A stretch of 57,887 nucleotides of DNA from the NCBI GenBank assembly GCA_900543915.1, contig UQTB01000011.1, positions 1-57,887 of the forward strand, in the 5' to 3' direction. Made by a program: the position numbers and the translations under genes. Position 1 is the stretch's first letter. Each line of letters opens with the position of its first letter. The notes under the pieces were generated by a model that saw nothing but the letters and a program-made list of their open reading frames with translations, was not told the origin of the DNA and made no database searches. This DNA comes from an uncultured Eubacteriales bacterium (GTDB taxonomy: Bacteria > Bacillota > Clostridia > Christensenellales > Borkfalkiaceae). Below are positions 15,254-23,647 of the stretch, one piece after another.

Positions 15254-16492
15254 TTATTTCCCCAGATTTTTCAGGTAGTCCTGACGCAGTTTCCTGTACA
15301 GGGAATCGGGATAGGCGGGCGTGGGGTGGCAGCTCGGAGGATTGACGGAAAAATCGTTGCCCGGGCGCATGACGCTCGCGTCGTCGTTCCGGTAGCGGTC
15401 GCGCACGGAGCGGTCCCGGAAGTCGGGGATCTCCACCGGCGCGCCGCCGCGCAGGGAGGAGATGTGCGCAAAATGCCCCACGAAATACATATCCAGCGCT
15501 TCGTAAACGTCGATGCCGTCGTTCGGCAGTCCGTTGATCGCGCGGATAAAGTGATACATCACGAACAGGTCGCCCCCTTCGTGCCCGAAGTTTTTGGCGC
15601 GTTCGGTGAGCGCGTCGGCGGGTTCGTAGGTGCGATATTTTCCCTCGTTTACGCCGTCTAAACTGGCGGAAAGCACGCGCGTGCCGGCGCTGATCCCTTC
15701 TCTGCCGCTTTCGGCGATTCCCTTGCTTCCGTAGACGCAGTACCAGACGGAATTGCGCGAAGGGGCGATGCCGTGGATGCTCTTGACGAGCGCGCCGTTT
15801 TCCAGGGTGACCATTTCGACCGCGAACGGCGCCGCGGCGCATCCCATCCGGTTTGTCTTTTCGCTGTAGGGCGCTTCAAAGCCGGATACCTTTACGGGGC
15901 GCAGGCCGCTGACGTGGCGGAGGGGGCCGAAGGAATGCGTGCAGTAATAAAACGCGTCCATCGTGTTGCGCCAATGGCGGCGGTCGCCGTAGGTGAGCGA
16001 CGCCCAGCCCGGTTCGCAGTCGTGCAGATATTCCCCCTCTCCGTACTGAAATTCTCCCAGCGCCCCGCTCTGCATCAGCCGCCGCATTTCGCGCACGGCC
16101 TCGAAATAGCAGTAATTTTCCGCATAAAAATATACTTTACCGCTTTCTTCCACTGCGTCGCAGAGTTCGGCGGCCTCTTTCAGCGTGGCTACGGGCAGCA
16201 CTTCGCTGAAAACGTGCAAGCCGCGCTTCAGGCAGCGGACGGCGTAAGGCGCATGCTCGTTGGCGTAGTTGGCGAGCACGACCGCGTCCATGTCGCAGGA
16301 TAAAAAGGACTCGAAATCCGAACAGAGGGCGACGGGATACTGCCTTTCTTCAAAAAAGCGCGCGCAGTCGTCGAGCACTGCTTTGCTGTAATCGCAGACT
16401 GCCGTCAGCGTGCAGTCGTCCGACCGCACGGCGTATTCCATCATGGATTTCCCGCGGTAACCGCCCAGAACGCCCAGCTTTATTTTTTTCAT
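15254..16492 (-). CDS. Gfo/Idh/MocA-family oxidoreductase
   Basis: A 412-residue NAD(P)-dependent oxidoreductase. The start at 16492 (MKKIKLGVLGGYRG) is chosen because GGAGG lies 9 nt upstream and the Rossmann motif begins directly; the frame stays open further but that part is not protein-like. The motif HVFSEVLPVATLKEA stands where most of the family has EKP, so the usual catalytic Lys is missing; the later THSFGPLRHVSG segment resembles the GH109-like sub-group, which uses NAD transiently to cleave glycosides. Inferred: a sugar oxidoreductase or glycosidase of that kind. It is a single gene with its own promoter; no transporter is adjacent. Confidence 0.8.
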   Translation of the reverse strand: MKKIKLGVLGGYRGKSMMEYAVRSDDCTLTAVCDYSKAVLDDCARFFEERQYPVALCSDFESFLSCDMDAVVLANYANEHAPYAVRCLKRGLHVFSEVLPVATLKEAAELCDAVEESGKVYFYAENYCYFEAVREMRRLMQSGALGEFQYGEGEYLHDCEPGWASLTYGDRRHWRNTMDAFYYCTHSFGPLRHVSGLRPVKVSGFEAPYSEKTNRMGCAAAPFAVEMVTLENGALVKSIHGIAPSRNSVWYCVYGSKGIAESGREGISAGTRVLSASLDGVNEGKYRTYEPADALTERAKNFGHEGGDLFVMYHFIRAINGLPNDGIDVYEALDMYFVGHFAHISSLRGGAPVEIPDFRDRSVRDRYRNDDASVMRPGNDFSVNPPSCHPTPAYPDSLYRKLRQDYLKNLGK

Positions 16493-16547
16493 CTCCGTCA
16501 TCCTCCCTGCGGAATTGCCCGTCAGAGCCTCCGCTTTCTTCTCTCCT

Positions 16548-16575
16548 ATTATACCATACCGATGGCGTTTGTAAA
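16548..16575 (-). promoter_or_regulatory. promoter of the Gfo/Idh/MocA gene
   Basis: Minus strand: TTTACA (16570-16575), 16-nt spacer, TATAAT (16548-16553) with extended TG. Confidence 0.7.
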
Positions 16576-16737
16576 TGAAAATCGCCGCCGAATTTTTTCT
16601 TTCTCTCATTTTTTCCGGGCATTTGAACTTGCCCTGCGGGGCGGGAGCCCTTCGGCGGCGGAGGGCCAAGAGCAGGTTTATTTTGGATTTTTTTCGCGGT
16701 GTTACGGCGAAAAATGCGGCAAAATGATTCGGAACGT

Positions 16738-16767
16738 TTGACAACGGACGGCTCCGTATATTATGAT
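16738..16767 (+). promoter_or_regulatory. probable promoter of the degV-family gene
   Basis: TTGACA (16738-16743), 18-nt spacer, TATGAT (16762-16767). Between this and the divergent promoter at 16548 lie about 160 bases with no gene. Confidence 0.55.
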
Positions 16768-16809
16768 ATTTGTGCAAAAAACGGCGATTATCGCAAACAG
16801 GAGAGATAG

Positions 16810-17652
16810 ATGATTCAAATATTGACTGACTCTTCCTGCGGGATCTCCCAGGAAGAAGCGAAGCGGCTGGGGATCGACGTGATTCCCTTGTGCATCACGT
16901 TCGGAGAGGAAACATTCCGCGATGGCGTGGATCTTTTCAGCGAGGCGTTTTACCGTATGCTGACGGAGGGCGGCGTTCTGCCGCATACCTCGCAGCCTGC
17001 GCCGTATGAATTCGAAGAGCGGTTTGAGCGCGCGCGGGCGGAGGGGACGACGCTTCTCGTGCTTCCCATTTCTTCCGCGCTTTCCGGCACGCTTCAGTGC
17101 GCGCGCATGGTAAAGGAGAACGGGGGATACGACAACATCTATCTCTATGACAGCCGCTGTACGACGCTCATGCTCGAACTGCTGGTACGCGAAGCCGCCA
17201 AACGGGCGGAAACCTTATCCATCGAGGAACTCATCGCCTTTGTGGACGATCTGCGGAGCCGCGCGCATCTGCTTGCGGGAATCGATACGCTGGAATATCT
17301 CGCGAAGGGCGGCAGCCTGAATACGGCGACGGCGGCGATCGGTTCGCTTCTGCGCGTAAAACCGATCATCACCATCGGAGACGGCGGAACGATCGACGTG
17401 ATCGGAAAGAAAATGGGCTCCAAAACGGCAGTCAGGGAACTGTGCGGCATGGTGGATCTCAATAAAATCGATCCGGAATACGGCATCCGCTTTCTCTACA
17501 GCATGCGGGACGCAAACGTGCGCGAACTCATCGTGCGGATGGGGCTGGATCCGGAGACGGTATTGGAACTGCAGGACATCGGCCCGGTCATCGGCACGCA
17601 TATCGGGCCGGACGCGTTCGGCTACGTCTACGTGGACCGGAAGGAAGTATAG
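16810..17652 (+). CDS. DegV-family fatty-acid-binding protein
   Basis: A 280-residue DegV protein. Family marks: ILTDSSCGIS at the N-terminus, VIPLCITFGEETFRDGVD, the TSQPAPYEFEERF segment, LPISSALSGTLQCA (Ser residues that hold the fatty-acid carboxylate), LLVREAAK and GSLLRVKPIITI. DegV/FakB proteins bind a fatty acid and present it to the kinase FakA for phosphorylation and use in membrane lipids; whether this copy works with a FakA elsewhere cannot be told here. AGGAGAG precedes the ATG by 6 bases. Not coupled to its neighbours. Confidence 0.92.
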   Translation: MIQILTDSSCGISQEEAKRLGIDVIPLCITFGEETFRDGVDLFSEAFYRMLTEGGVLPHTSQPAPYEFEERFERARAEGTTLLVLPISSALSGTLQCARMVKENGGYDNIYLYDSRCTTLMLELLVREAAKRAETLSIEELIAFVDDLRSRAHLLAGIDTLEYLAKGGSLNTATAAIGSLLRVKPIITIGDGGTIDVIGKKMGSKTAVRELCGMVDLNKIDPEYGIRFLYSMRDANVRELIVRMGLDPETVLELQDIGPVIGTHIGPDAFGYVYVDRKEV

Positions 17653-17702
17653 CGAAAAATTTCTCTGCCGCCGGGGACTGCGCTGTAACGGAGGATTATA
17701 AT

Positions 17703-18281
17703 TTGGAACGGATCGAAACGCAGCGACTGATCGTGCGAAACTTTACAGAAAGAGACATCGCGGCGCTCTATCTGCTCTTGAAAGACGAAGAAGTAAACGT
17801 CTTTCTGCCCTGGTTCCCCGTAAAAAGCATACGGGAGACGGAGGATTTTTACGAGAGGAGATTTTCGCCAAAGAAAGAGGAAAATCAATATTATTGCGCC
17901 GTCTGCCTGAAAGAAAAAGACGAGCCCGTGGGCTATGTCAAGGCGGAAACGGACGAGAGCCATGACTTCGGCTACGCGCTCCGGAAAGAGTTCTGGCACA
18001 AAGGACTCGCCACAGAAGCGAGCCGTGCTTTGGCGGAGAAGTTAAAAACGGACGGCGTTCCCTACCTCACGGCGACGCACGACCGGAACAACCCGAGAAG
18101 CGGCGGCGTCATGCGGCAGATCGGGATGAAATACCTGTATTCCTACGAGGAGAACTGGCAGCCGAAAAATATTCCGGTCATTTTCCGCCTGTATCTGATG
18201 AATCTGGACGGAAACGAGGACAGAACGTACGATCAGTACCGGAACAGGTATAAAAATCACTTTATCGAAGCGGGACTGTAA
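17703..18281 (+). CDS. GNAT-family acetyltransferase (RimJ/RimL-like)
   Basis: A 192-residue acetyltransferase. The start is TTG 17703, with GGAGG at 17691 at good spacing. Seen: ERIETQRLIVRNFTERDIAALYLLLKD (RimJ-type opening), a central beta strand pair (YYCAVCLKEKDEPVGYVKAE), FGYALRKEFWHKGLATEASRAL (acetyl-CoA loop region) and ATHDRNNPRSGGVMRQIGMKYLYSYEENW. The family acetylates ribosomal protein N-termini, antibiotics or small amines; the substrate is unknown. It is a lone gene, 50 bases downstream of the degV-family gene. Confidence 0.85.
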   Translation: MERIETQRLIVRNFTERDIAALYLLLKDEEVNVFLPWFPVKSIRETEDFYERRFSPKKEENQYYCAVCLKEKDEPVGYVKAETDESHDFGYALRKEFWHKGLATEASRALAEKLKTDGVPYLTATHDRNNPRSGGVMRQIGMKYLYSYEENWQPKNIPVIFRLYLMNLDGNEDRTYDQYRNRYKNHFIEAGL

Positions 18282-19346
18282 AGGGAACAGCGGTTATTTT
18301 CCCCCCTTTTTTGAGAAAATGGAGCGCTGTGCGTTCCGGAATCTCTGCAAGCAGCCGGGAAAGGAGGGGAATCTCCGTTCGGCTGTCATATCGGCTCTGC
18401 GCGGCCTTTTGGCTTGTCCGACGGGAATGTACACGGGATACGCTTGCGAAAAGAGAGGTTGCGCGCCATTCGATGCGATTTACCGGTTTTTTATGGGCTT
18501 TTCGCGGCGTTTCTGCCGCTCATTGCGCCATGAACGCGCTCTGCGCGTGATTGTCTGCACCGCGCCTGCCGGTGTGCGGCTGCGGAAAATGTCGGCGATT
18601 GTGAGGCGCGACAGAGACCCCGCAGATGACGGGACAAAATAAGAACGGATAAAAGACAGGAAAGCTCCTGTCTTTTTTTGTGTCAGAAATCCGAGGCGGA
18701 GGTTAAAAGAGCGGGTGCCGGAACGGGCAGCAAACAGAAGAGACGAAGAAGGAGGATCAGGACAATCACAGAGGAAAAAGGAGAGATAAAAAGCTCCGCC
18801 GGACGACGGCAGTCGGTGCTGTCAAGAGATCTGCACGGGGAAAGGTCCGGCAGCCCGCGCTGTACCATGGCGCTTTCCCCGGAAAAATCCACCGGTTTTA
18901 CCTGGAGAATTAAAAATGCTTTCGTAAATCACAATAATGACAGAAGTTACTTTATAGTGAATGATAAAAGTTTTTTAATGGCACAAGGAACCTGTTTTAC
19001 AGGCGTGTCGCGTCTAACACGATACAGCGATACCCGTTGACGGGGAGACGGACAGTTTACGCTTATAAAGTACAAGCGAACCGACAATTTTACCGGATAG
19101 TTTGATTGTTCCCTTTCATGCGGCGCCCCGATGCAGGAGGATGAAGCGCCTTGTTTGCTTCGGAAAGGCGCGGCGTGTTTGTCCGCGGAATGGATTCGTC
19201 CTTTTCCAAAGCGCCGGAAAAGCTGCGCCCGGGGGGGGCGGCCGGCAGGCGGGAAAAAAGAGAGCCTCCTTTGTTTTTTCAAAGATTAAGGTATAAATTC
19301 TGTCATCCGCGGGAATGATCTACGTGTAAGAACGGAGGCAGGAAAA
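18282..19346. other. about 1 kb without a recognisable gene
   Basis: Open frames here are short, start without ribosome sites and have Arg/Cys-rich shadow composition. A terminator (18654-18679) shows that something upstream is transcribed. A G10-like run lies near 19230. I see no protein family or known RNA; the stretch may be a decayed gene or hold an RNA. Confidence 0.5.
18654..18679 (+). terminator. terminator with no obvious gene
   Basis: Stem AGACAGGA / TCCTGTCT, 4-nt loop, T7 tract. Confidence 0.75.
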
Positions 19347-19868
19347 ATGAAAAAAGTTTGCATAAGTTTCGCGTTGTTAACCATAATAATTTTGACCATT
19401 GCGGCATTCGGTATTCCTACCGGCACGCCCGAATATCTCAGAATTCACATCCGCGCCAACTCCAACGGAGAGGTCGACCAGGCGGTCAAATACCGCGTAA
19501 AGACGGCGGTGGTGGATTACCTGACCCCCTGCATCGCGGAATGCGATACCAAGCAGAAGGCGATGGAGCAGGTGAAAAAACACCTATCCGGCATTGAGGA
19601 GACGGCGGACGCGGTGCTCGCCGCCAACGGATTTTCTTACCGATCGCGCGCAAGCGTCAGGCAGGAGGAATTTCCCACCCGCGTATACGGCGATACGACG
19701 CTCGAAGCGGGCGTATATGACGCCCTGATCCTCGAACTCGGAAGCGGCGAGGGGGATAACTGGTGGTGCGTGGTCTATCCGCCCCTCTGCTTTGTGGGGG
19801 AGGGCAGCGGAAACTATCTTTACAAAAGCAAACTTTTGGAGATCATCGAGCGGTTCAGAAATCGGTGA
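19347..19868 (+). CDS. spoIIR: stage II sporulation protein R
   Basis: A 173-residue exported signalling protein. In sporulating Firmicutes SpoIIR is made in the forespore and triggers SpoIIGA in the mother cell to process pro-sigma-E. Seen: an N-terminal signal/transmembrane span (MKKVCISFALLTIIILTIAAF), the family core LRIHIRANSNGEVDQAVKYRVKTAVVDYL and the C-terminal LELGSGEGDNWWCVVYPPLCF. Length is normal. GGAGG lies at 19334. It stands just upstream of sleB and ypeB, an unusual but sensible sporulation/germination grouping. Its presence is strong evidence that the organism forms spores. Confidence 0.95.
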   Translation: MKKVCISFALLTIIILTIAAFGIPTGTPEYLRIHIRANSNGEVDQAVKYRVKTAVVDYLTPCIAECDTKQKAMEQVKKHLSGIEETADAVLAANGFSYRSRASVRQEEFPTRVYGDTTLEAGVYDALILELGSGEGDNWWCVVYPPLCFVGEGSGNYLYKSKLLEIIERFRNR

Positions 19869-19894
19869 CGCTCTGTTTTATACAAGGAGGAAAA

Positions 19895-20602
19895 ATGAAA
19901 AAGTTTTTACAAATCATGGCACTCGTCCTGGTGGTCGCTTCCATCGGCGTTTGCATCTCGGCGGGGATCACGACCTATCGCGCGGAAGAAACGCCCGCCG
20001 CCGTGCAGACGCTGGTCTTAAAGCAGGGAAGCCAGGGAGACGAAGTCAAAACCATGCAGAAGAAGCTGAAGAACTGGGGATATTACTCCGGTGCGGTAGA
20101 CGGCATTTTCGGCAGCAAAACAAAGGAGGCCGTCAAGTATTTTCAGAGGAAAAACGGCCTGACGGTGGACGGGATCGTCGGCACCAACACGCTGAAGGCG
20201 CTCGGCATGTCCGGCTCTTCGTCGTCATCCGGCAGTTCGGGCTCCTATTCGAGTTCGGACCTCAACCTTTTGGCGCGTCTCATTTATGCGGAAGCGCGCG
20301 GCGAGAGCTATACCGGACAGGTCGCGGTGGGCGCGGTCGTGCTGAACCGCGTAGAAAGCGCGTCCTTTCCGAACAGCATTTCGGGCGTAATCTATCAGCC
20401 GTATGCGTTCACCTGCGTGCAGGACGGGCAGTTTAATCTGACGCCCGACGCGACGGCGAAGCGCGCCGCACAGGACGCGCTGAACGGCTGGGATCCCAGT
20501 TACGGCGCTCTGTATTACTACAATCCCGCGGTGGCGACCAGCTCCTGGATCTTTTCCAGACAGACCGTGGTGACCATCGGCAAGCACGTCTTTGCGATTT
20601 AA
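19895..20602 (+). CDS. sleB: spore cortex-lytic enzyme SleB
   Basis: A 235-residue lytic transglycosylase that degrades spore cortex peptidoglycan at germination. AAGGAGG precedes ATG 19895. Domains: signal span (1-30), peptidoglycan-binding domain (about 47-108: GDEVKTMQKKLKNWGYYSGAVDG, FGSKTKEAVKYFQRKNGL, DGIVGTNTLKALGM), a Ser/Gly linker, and the SleB/CwlJ hydrolase domain (about 125-235: LLARLIYAEARGESYTGQVAVGAVVLNRV, with the catalytic Glu in AEARGE, and VQDGQFN). It is followed 12 bases later by ypeB, its required partner. Confidence 0.95.
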   Translation: MKKFLQIMALVLVVASIGVCISAGITTYRAEETPAAVQTLVLKQGSQGDEVKTMQKKLKNWGYYSGAVDGIFGSKTKEAVKYFQRKNGLTVDGIVGTNTLKALGMSGSSSSSGSSGSYSSSDLNLLARLIYAEARGESYTGQVAVGAVVLNRVESASFPNSISGVIYQPYAFTCVQDGQFNLTPDATAKRAAQDALNGWDPSYGALYYYNPAVATSSWIFSRQTVVTIGKHVFAI

Positions 20603-20614
20603 GGAGGGAGAAAG

Positions 20615-22531
20615 ATGGAAGAAAAGAACAACGCGGTAGAAAAAGTGGAGAACACCGAGAAGAAGACCGCAAAGAAAACCGCCGCGAAAAAGCCGGCGCA
20701 GAAGGCGAACGCCAAAAAGAGCAGCGCCCCCGCGCGCGGCGTCAAGGCGGCGAAAGAGAAGAAAGGCAAGAGAGAAATCAGCGAGAAAAAGCGGGCGAGA
20801 TTGGAGAAGAAAGCGGAACGCGAGAGAATCCGCGCGGAAAAGCGCGTCGCGCTCGCCGAGCTGAGAGAGAAAAAGCAGGCGGAGCATAAGAAGGCCGTCG
20901 AGGCGAGAAAGCGGGAGAAGAACCGCAGAAAGCAGGAATACCGCGAGAAAGTGGCGCTGAAAAAGCAGGAGCGCAAGGAAAAGCGCGAGATGTTAAAGCA
21001 CGAGACCAAGGCGCAGCGTGAAAAGCGCATTGCGCAGGCGAAGGCGGAAAAGGCGCGCTTAATCCGCGAAAAGAGAGAGCTGAAGGCGCGCGTTCGGCGG
21101 GAGAAGAAAGAGCTCGCGCTGCAAAAGAGAAAGGAGCGCAGAATCGCGCGCGAAAACAAGCGGAAGGAACGCAACCGCTACCGGCAGGAAAAGCGCACCT
21201 CCAAGAAGGGGTACGGCGGCTGGCTGGCTGCCGTGATCTCGCTGGGCGCTTCCCTGCTGGTGGTTTCCACCGTCCTCGCGATGACGTTTTTCGTCCCCAC
21301 CGAGAACGATATCACCATGCAGAACGCCTACCGCCGGTCTTTTTACGACACGGTCAGCTATGTGGACAACATGGAGACGGAGCTCTCCAAGGTTCTGGCG
21401 AGCGGCGGCAGCGAAGCGCAGCAGAAATACCTGGTCGACCTCGCAATCGACAGCGAGCTGGCGGAAAACGACCTTCAGCGCCTCCCGCTGCAGGACGAGG
21501 TAAAGCATTACACGACCAAGCTGGTCAACCAGATCGGCGATTACTCCAAGTATCTCAACGAAAAGCTCGCGAACGGCGGCACGGTGACCGCGGAGGAAAA
21601 AGAGTCCCTGCGCGCGCTGTACGAAGCGCTCTCTTCGCTGAAAAAGAGTCTTGCCGAGATGTCCAGGCAGATGGGCGACGATTTCGATTTCAGTTCGCTG
21701 AAAGATGCCGGCGAGGGCAACTTTATGTACGACGGTTTCACCGAGCTGGAGAATATGTCCGTCAATTTCCCCGAACTGATCTACGACGGCCCGTTTTCGG
21801 ACGGACTCAGCGAGCGGGAGCCGAAGGGCCTGACGGGCGAGGAGATCGACGAGACGACCGCGCTCGACCTGTTCAACAAGTATTTCGCCGCTTATCACGT
21901 GGCGGACGGCATGATCGTCGGCGAGACGGCGGGACAGTTCCCCGTCTACAATGCGGAAGGCATGGCGGCGGACGGCAGCGCGATTTATGCGCAGATCTCC
22001 AAGAAGGGCGGCAAACTTTTGATGTTCGACTCCAACATGAACTGCGAAGCGACCAATTTCGACCTCGATTCGTGCGTGGAGATCGCGGTGACGTTCCTGC
22101 GCTCGATCGGAATAGAGGGGATGCGCCCCGTCTGGTCCAACGAGAGCGGTACGGTGGCCACCATTAACTTCGCCTATGAAGCGGAAGACGTAATCGTCTA
22201 TTCCGATCTCGTGAAGGTGAAGGTCTGCGAAGAGCGCGGGCTGGTGACGGGCATGGAGGCGAGCTCCTATTACCTCAATCATACGGAGCGCTCCATCCCC
22301 GCGCCCGCGCTGACGGCGGAAGAGGCGCGCGCAAAAATCAACGCCGATATCGACGTCATTACGTCCCGCTTAACGCTGATCCCCATCGGAAATTCTTCCG
22401 AGGTGCTGGCGTATGAATTTGCGGGAGAATACGAAGGGGCGACCTATTACGTGTATATCGACGCGGCGACCGGAAAGCAGGTAGAACTCTTCAAGGTCGT
22501 CGAAGGGACAGAAGGCACGCTGTTGATCTGA
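20615..22531 (+). CDS. ypeB: germination protein YpeB with a long charged N-terminal extension
   Basis: A 638-residue protein; Bacillus YpeB is about 450. Residues 1 to about 205 are almost wholly Lys, Arg, Glu and Ala (for example KKAERERIRAEKRVALAEL), heptad-free and alternating in charge, like a single stable alpha helix or a histone-H1-like tail. A transmembrane span follows (about 208-230, WLAAVISLGASLLVVSTVLAM). Beyond it is the exported YpeB part: helical region with NAYRRSFYDTVSYVDNMETELSK, then PepSY-type modules near the end (LFNKYFAAYHVADG, TYYVYIDAATGKQVELFKVV). YpeB keeps SleB inactive and stable in the spore. In this topology the charged tail would lie in the spore core. AAGGAGGGAG precedes the ATG. 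Confidence 0.9.
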   Translation: MEEKNNAVEKVENTEKKTAKKTAAKKPAQKANAKKSSAPARGVKAAKEKKGKREISEKKRARLEKKAERERIRAEKRVALAELREKKQAEHKKAVEARKREKNRRKQEYREKVALKKQERKEKREMLKHETKAQREKRIAQAKAEKARLIREKRELKARVRREKKELALQKRKERRIARENKRKERNRYRQEKRTSKKGYGGWLAAVISLGASLLVVSTVLAMTFFVPTENDITMQNAYRRSFYDTVSYVDNMETELSKVLASGGSEAQQKYLVDLAIDSELAENDLQRLPLQDEVKHYTTKLVNQIGDYSKYLNEKLANGGTVTAEEKESLRALYEALSSLKKSLAEMSRQMGDDFDFSSLKDAGEGNFMYDGFTELENMSVNFPELIYDGPFSDGLSEREPKGLTGEEIDETTALDLFNKYFAAYHVADGMIVGETAGQFPVYNAEGMAADGSAIYAQISKKGGKLLMFDSNMNCEATNFDLDSCVEIAVTFLRSIGIEGMRPVWSNESGTVATINFAYEAEDVIVYSDLVKVKVCEERGLVTGMEASSYYLNHTERSIPAPALTAEEARAKINADIDVITSRLTLIPIGNSSEVLAYEFAGEYEGATYYVYIDAATGKQVELFKVVEGTEGTLLI

Positions 22532-22580
22532 ACGCCTGACAGAACTTGATATCTGACAGAGGAAAAGGATAAAAAGAATT

Positions 22581-22617
22581 ACGTCCCCGCGGCGCATTGT
22601 GTGCGCCGCGGGGACGT
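22581..22617. terminator. strong GC-rich hairpin downstream of ypeB
   Basis: Sixteen-base arms (22581-22596 with 22602-22617) around a 5-nt loop. There is no T-run on the plus side. It may end or stabilise the sleB-ypeB message and also lies beyond the 3' end of the convergent gmhA-like gene. Confidence 0.6.
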
Positions 22618-22719
22618 TGCAGTTTAACGAAACGTGATTCTCGTTTTGCGTTTTTGCCGCATCCCGCATTGCGCTTTCCGTGCGGGAAAGGGCAGGGCGG
22701 ATTTCCGGATAAAAAAGGG

Positions 22720-23361
22720 CTATCCGAAGAATTCCTCTTCCGCCGCGGCGCAGAGCGCGTGATAGATCGGGAGGTGCAGTTCCTGTATCTTATAGGTTTC
22801 GGTTTCCGGCACGACGACCGCCGTATCCGCATACGGTCTGATGATCCCGCCCTGCTTTCCGCTCAGCAGAATGACGGACATCCCCTTCGCTTTCGCCGCT
22901 ACGGCGGCGTACAGGCAGTTTTTCGCATTGCCCGAAGTGGAAATCGCAATCAGCGCGTCGCCGGGCGCGCCGAATACGCTTACCTGCTGCGCGAAGTTCA
23001 TGAGGGGGTTTTTGTCGTTTGCAAAGGCGGTGGAGAGGCTGATGTGTCCCGTCAGCGCGATCGCCGGCAGGCCGCGCTCCAGCGCGCCGCACAGTTCCTC
23101 CCCGACCGCGCCGTACGCGGAGAGCGCTTCCCGATAGGCGGGATCGAGCGGACGGGGCTTTAAAAAGCGCTTTCCCAGTTCTCCCGCGATGTGCTCGGCG
23201 TCCGCCGCGCTGCCGCCGTTGCCGCAGAGCAGCAGCTTCCCGCCCCTGCGGTATGTCTCGATGACGTTGTCGGCGGCGCGGAGAATCTCTTCCCCGCAGG
23301 GTGCGAGCGCGGGATAGCGCTCGAGCAGGGTGTTGATGACGTTCAGCGAATTTTTTTTCAT
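22720..23361 (-). CDS. gmhA: sedoheptulose 7-phosphate isomerase-like SIS protein
   Basis: A 213-residue SIS-domain protein of the GmhA type, which converts sedoheptulose 7-phosphate to D-glycero-D-manno-heptose 7-phosphate. Seen: GGKLLLCGNGGSAADAEHIAGELGKRF (sugar-phosphate loop with Ser), ALTGHISLSTAFANDK, ALIAISTSGNAKNCL, VILLSGKQGG, and the C-terminal QELHLPIYHALC with the metal-binding Glu/His. In Gram-positive cells the product goes to S-layer glycans rather than LPS; no other heptose gene is adjacent, so the substrate remains open. Monocistronic by spacing. Confidence 0.85.
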   Translation of the reverse strand: MKKNSLNVINTLLERYPALAPCGEEILRAADNVIETYRRGGKLLLCGNGGSAADAEHIAGELGKRFLKPRPLDPAYREALSAYGAVGEELCGALERGLPAIALTGHISLSTAFANDKNPLMNFAQQVSVFGAPGDALIAISTSGNAKNCLYAAVAAKAKGMSVILLSGKQGGIIRPYADTAVVVPETETYKIQELHLPIYHALCAAAEEEFFG

Positions 23362-23569
23362 GAAATTCCTCCCGGGCGGAAAAAAGCGCGCCGCCCGGCG
23401 TTTTCTTTTTATTATAACAGCAAGCGGAAAAAACGAAAAGCGTTTGACGCGGATTTTGCAAAAAAGCGCGTATTTTGTTTTTCTCCGGCAGCGATGCGAA
23501 AAATTATCTGCGCCTTTGAAGCGGGCGGAACAGAAAAGCGCGGAGCGAAAGCTGTTTTATATGGAACAA

Positions 23570-23612
23570 AAAAAGGACGTTATCTTTTCCCGATAGCGTC
23601 CTTTTTTTCCTT
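23570..23612 (-). terminator. terminator of the unknown 337-residue gene
   Basis: Stem AAAGGACG-T-TATC / GATA-G-CGTCCTTT with T-runs on both sides, immediately downstream of the minus-strand gene ending at 23648. Confidence 0.8.
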
Positions 23613-23647
23613 TCCGGGTTGCATCCGGCTGCGCTTTTTTCTTCTTT

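Noticed and set aside
18319..19040. Open frames of about 107 and 120 codons in the gap before spoIIR
   Set aside because: Arg/Cys-rich composition, no ribosome sites, no family features.
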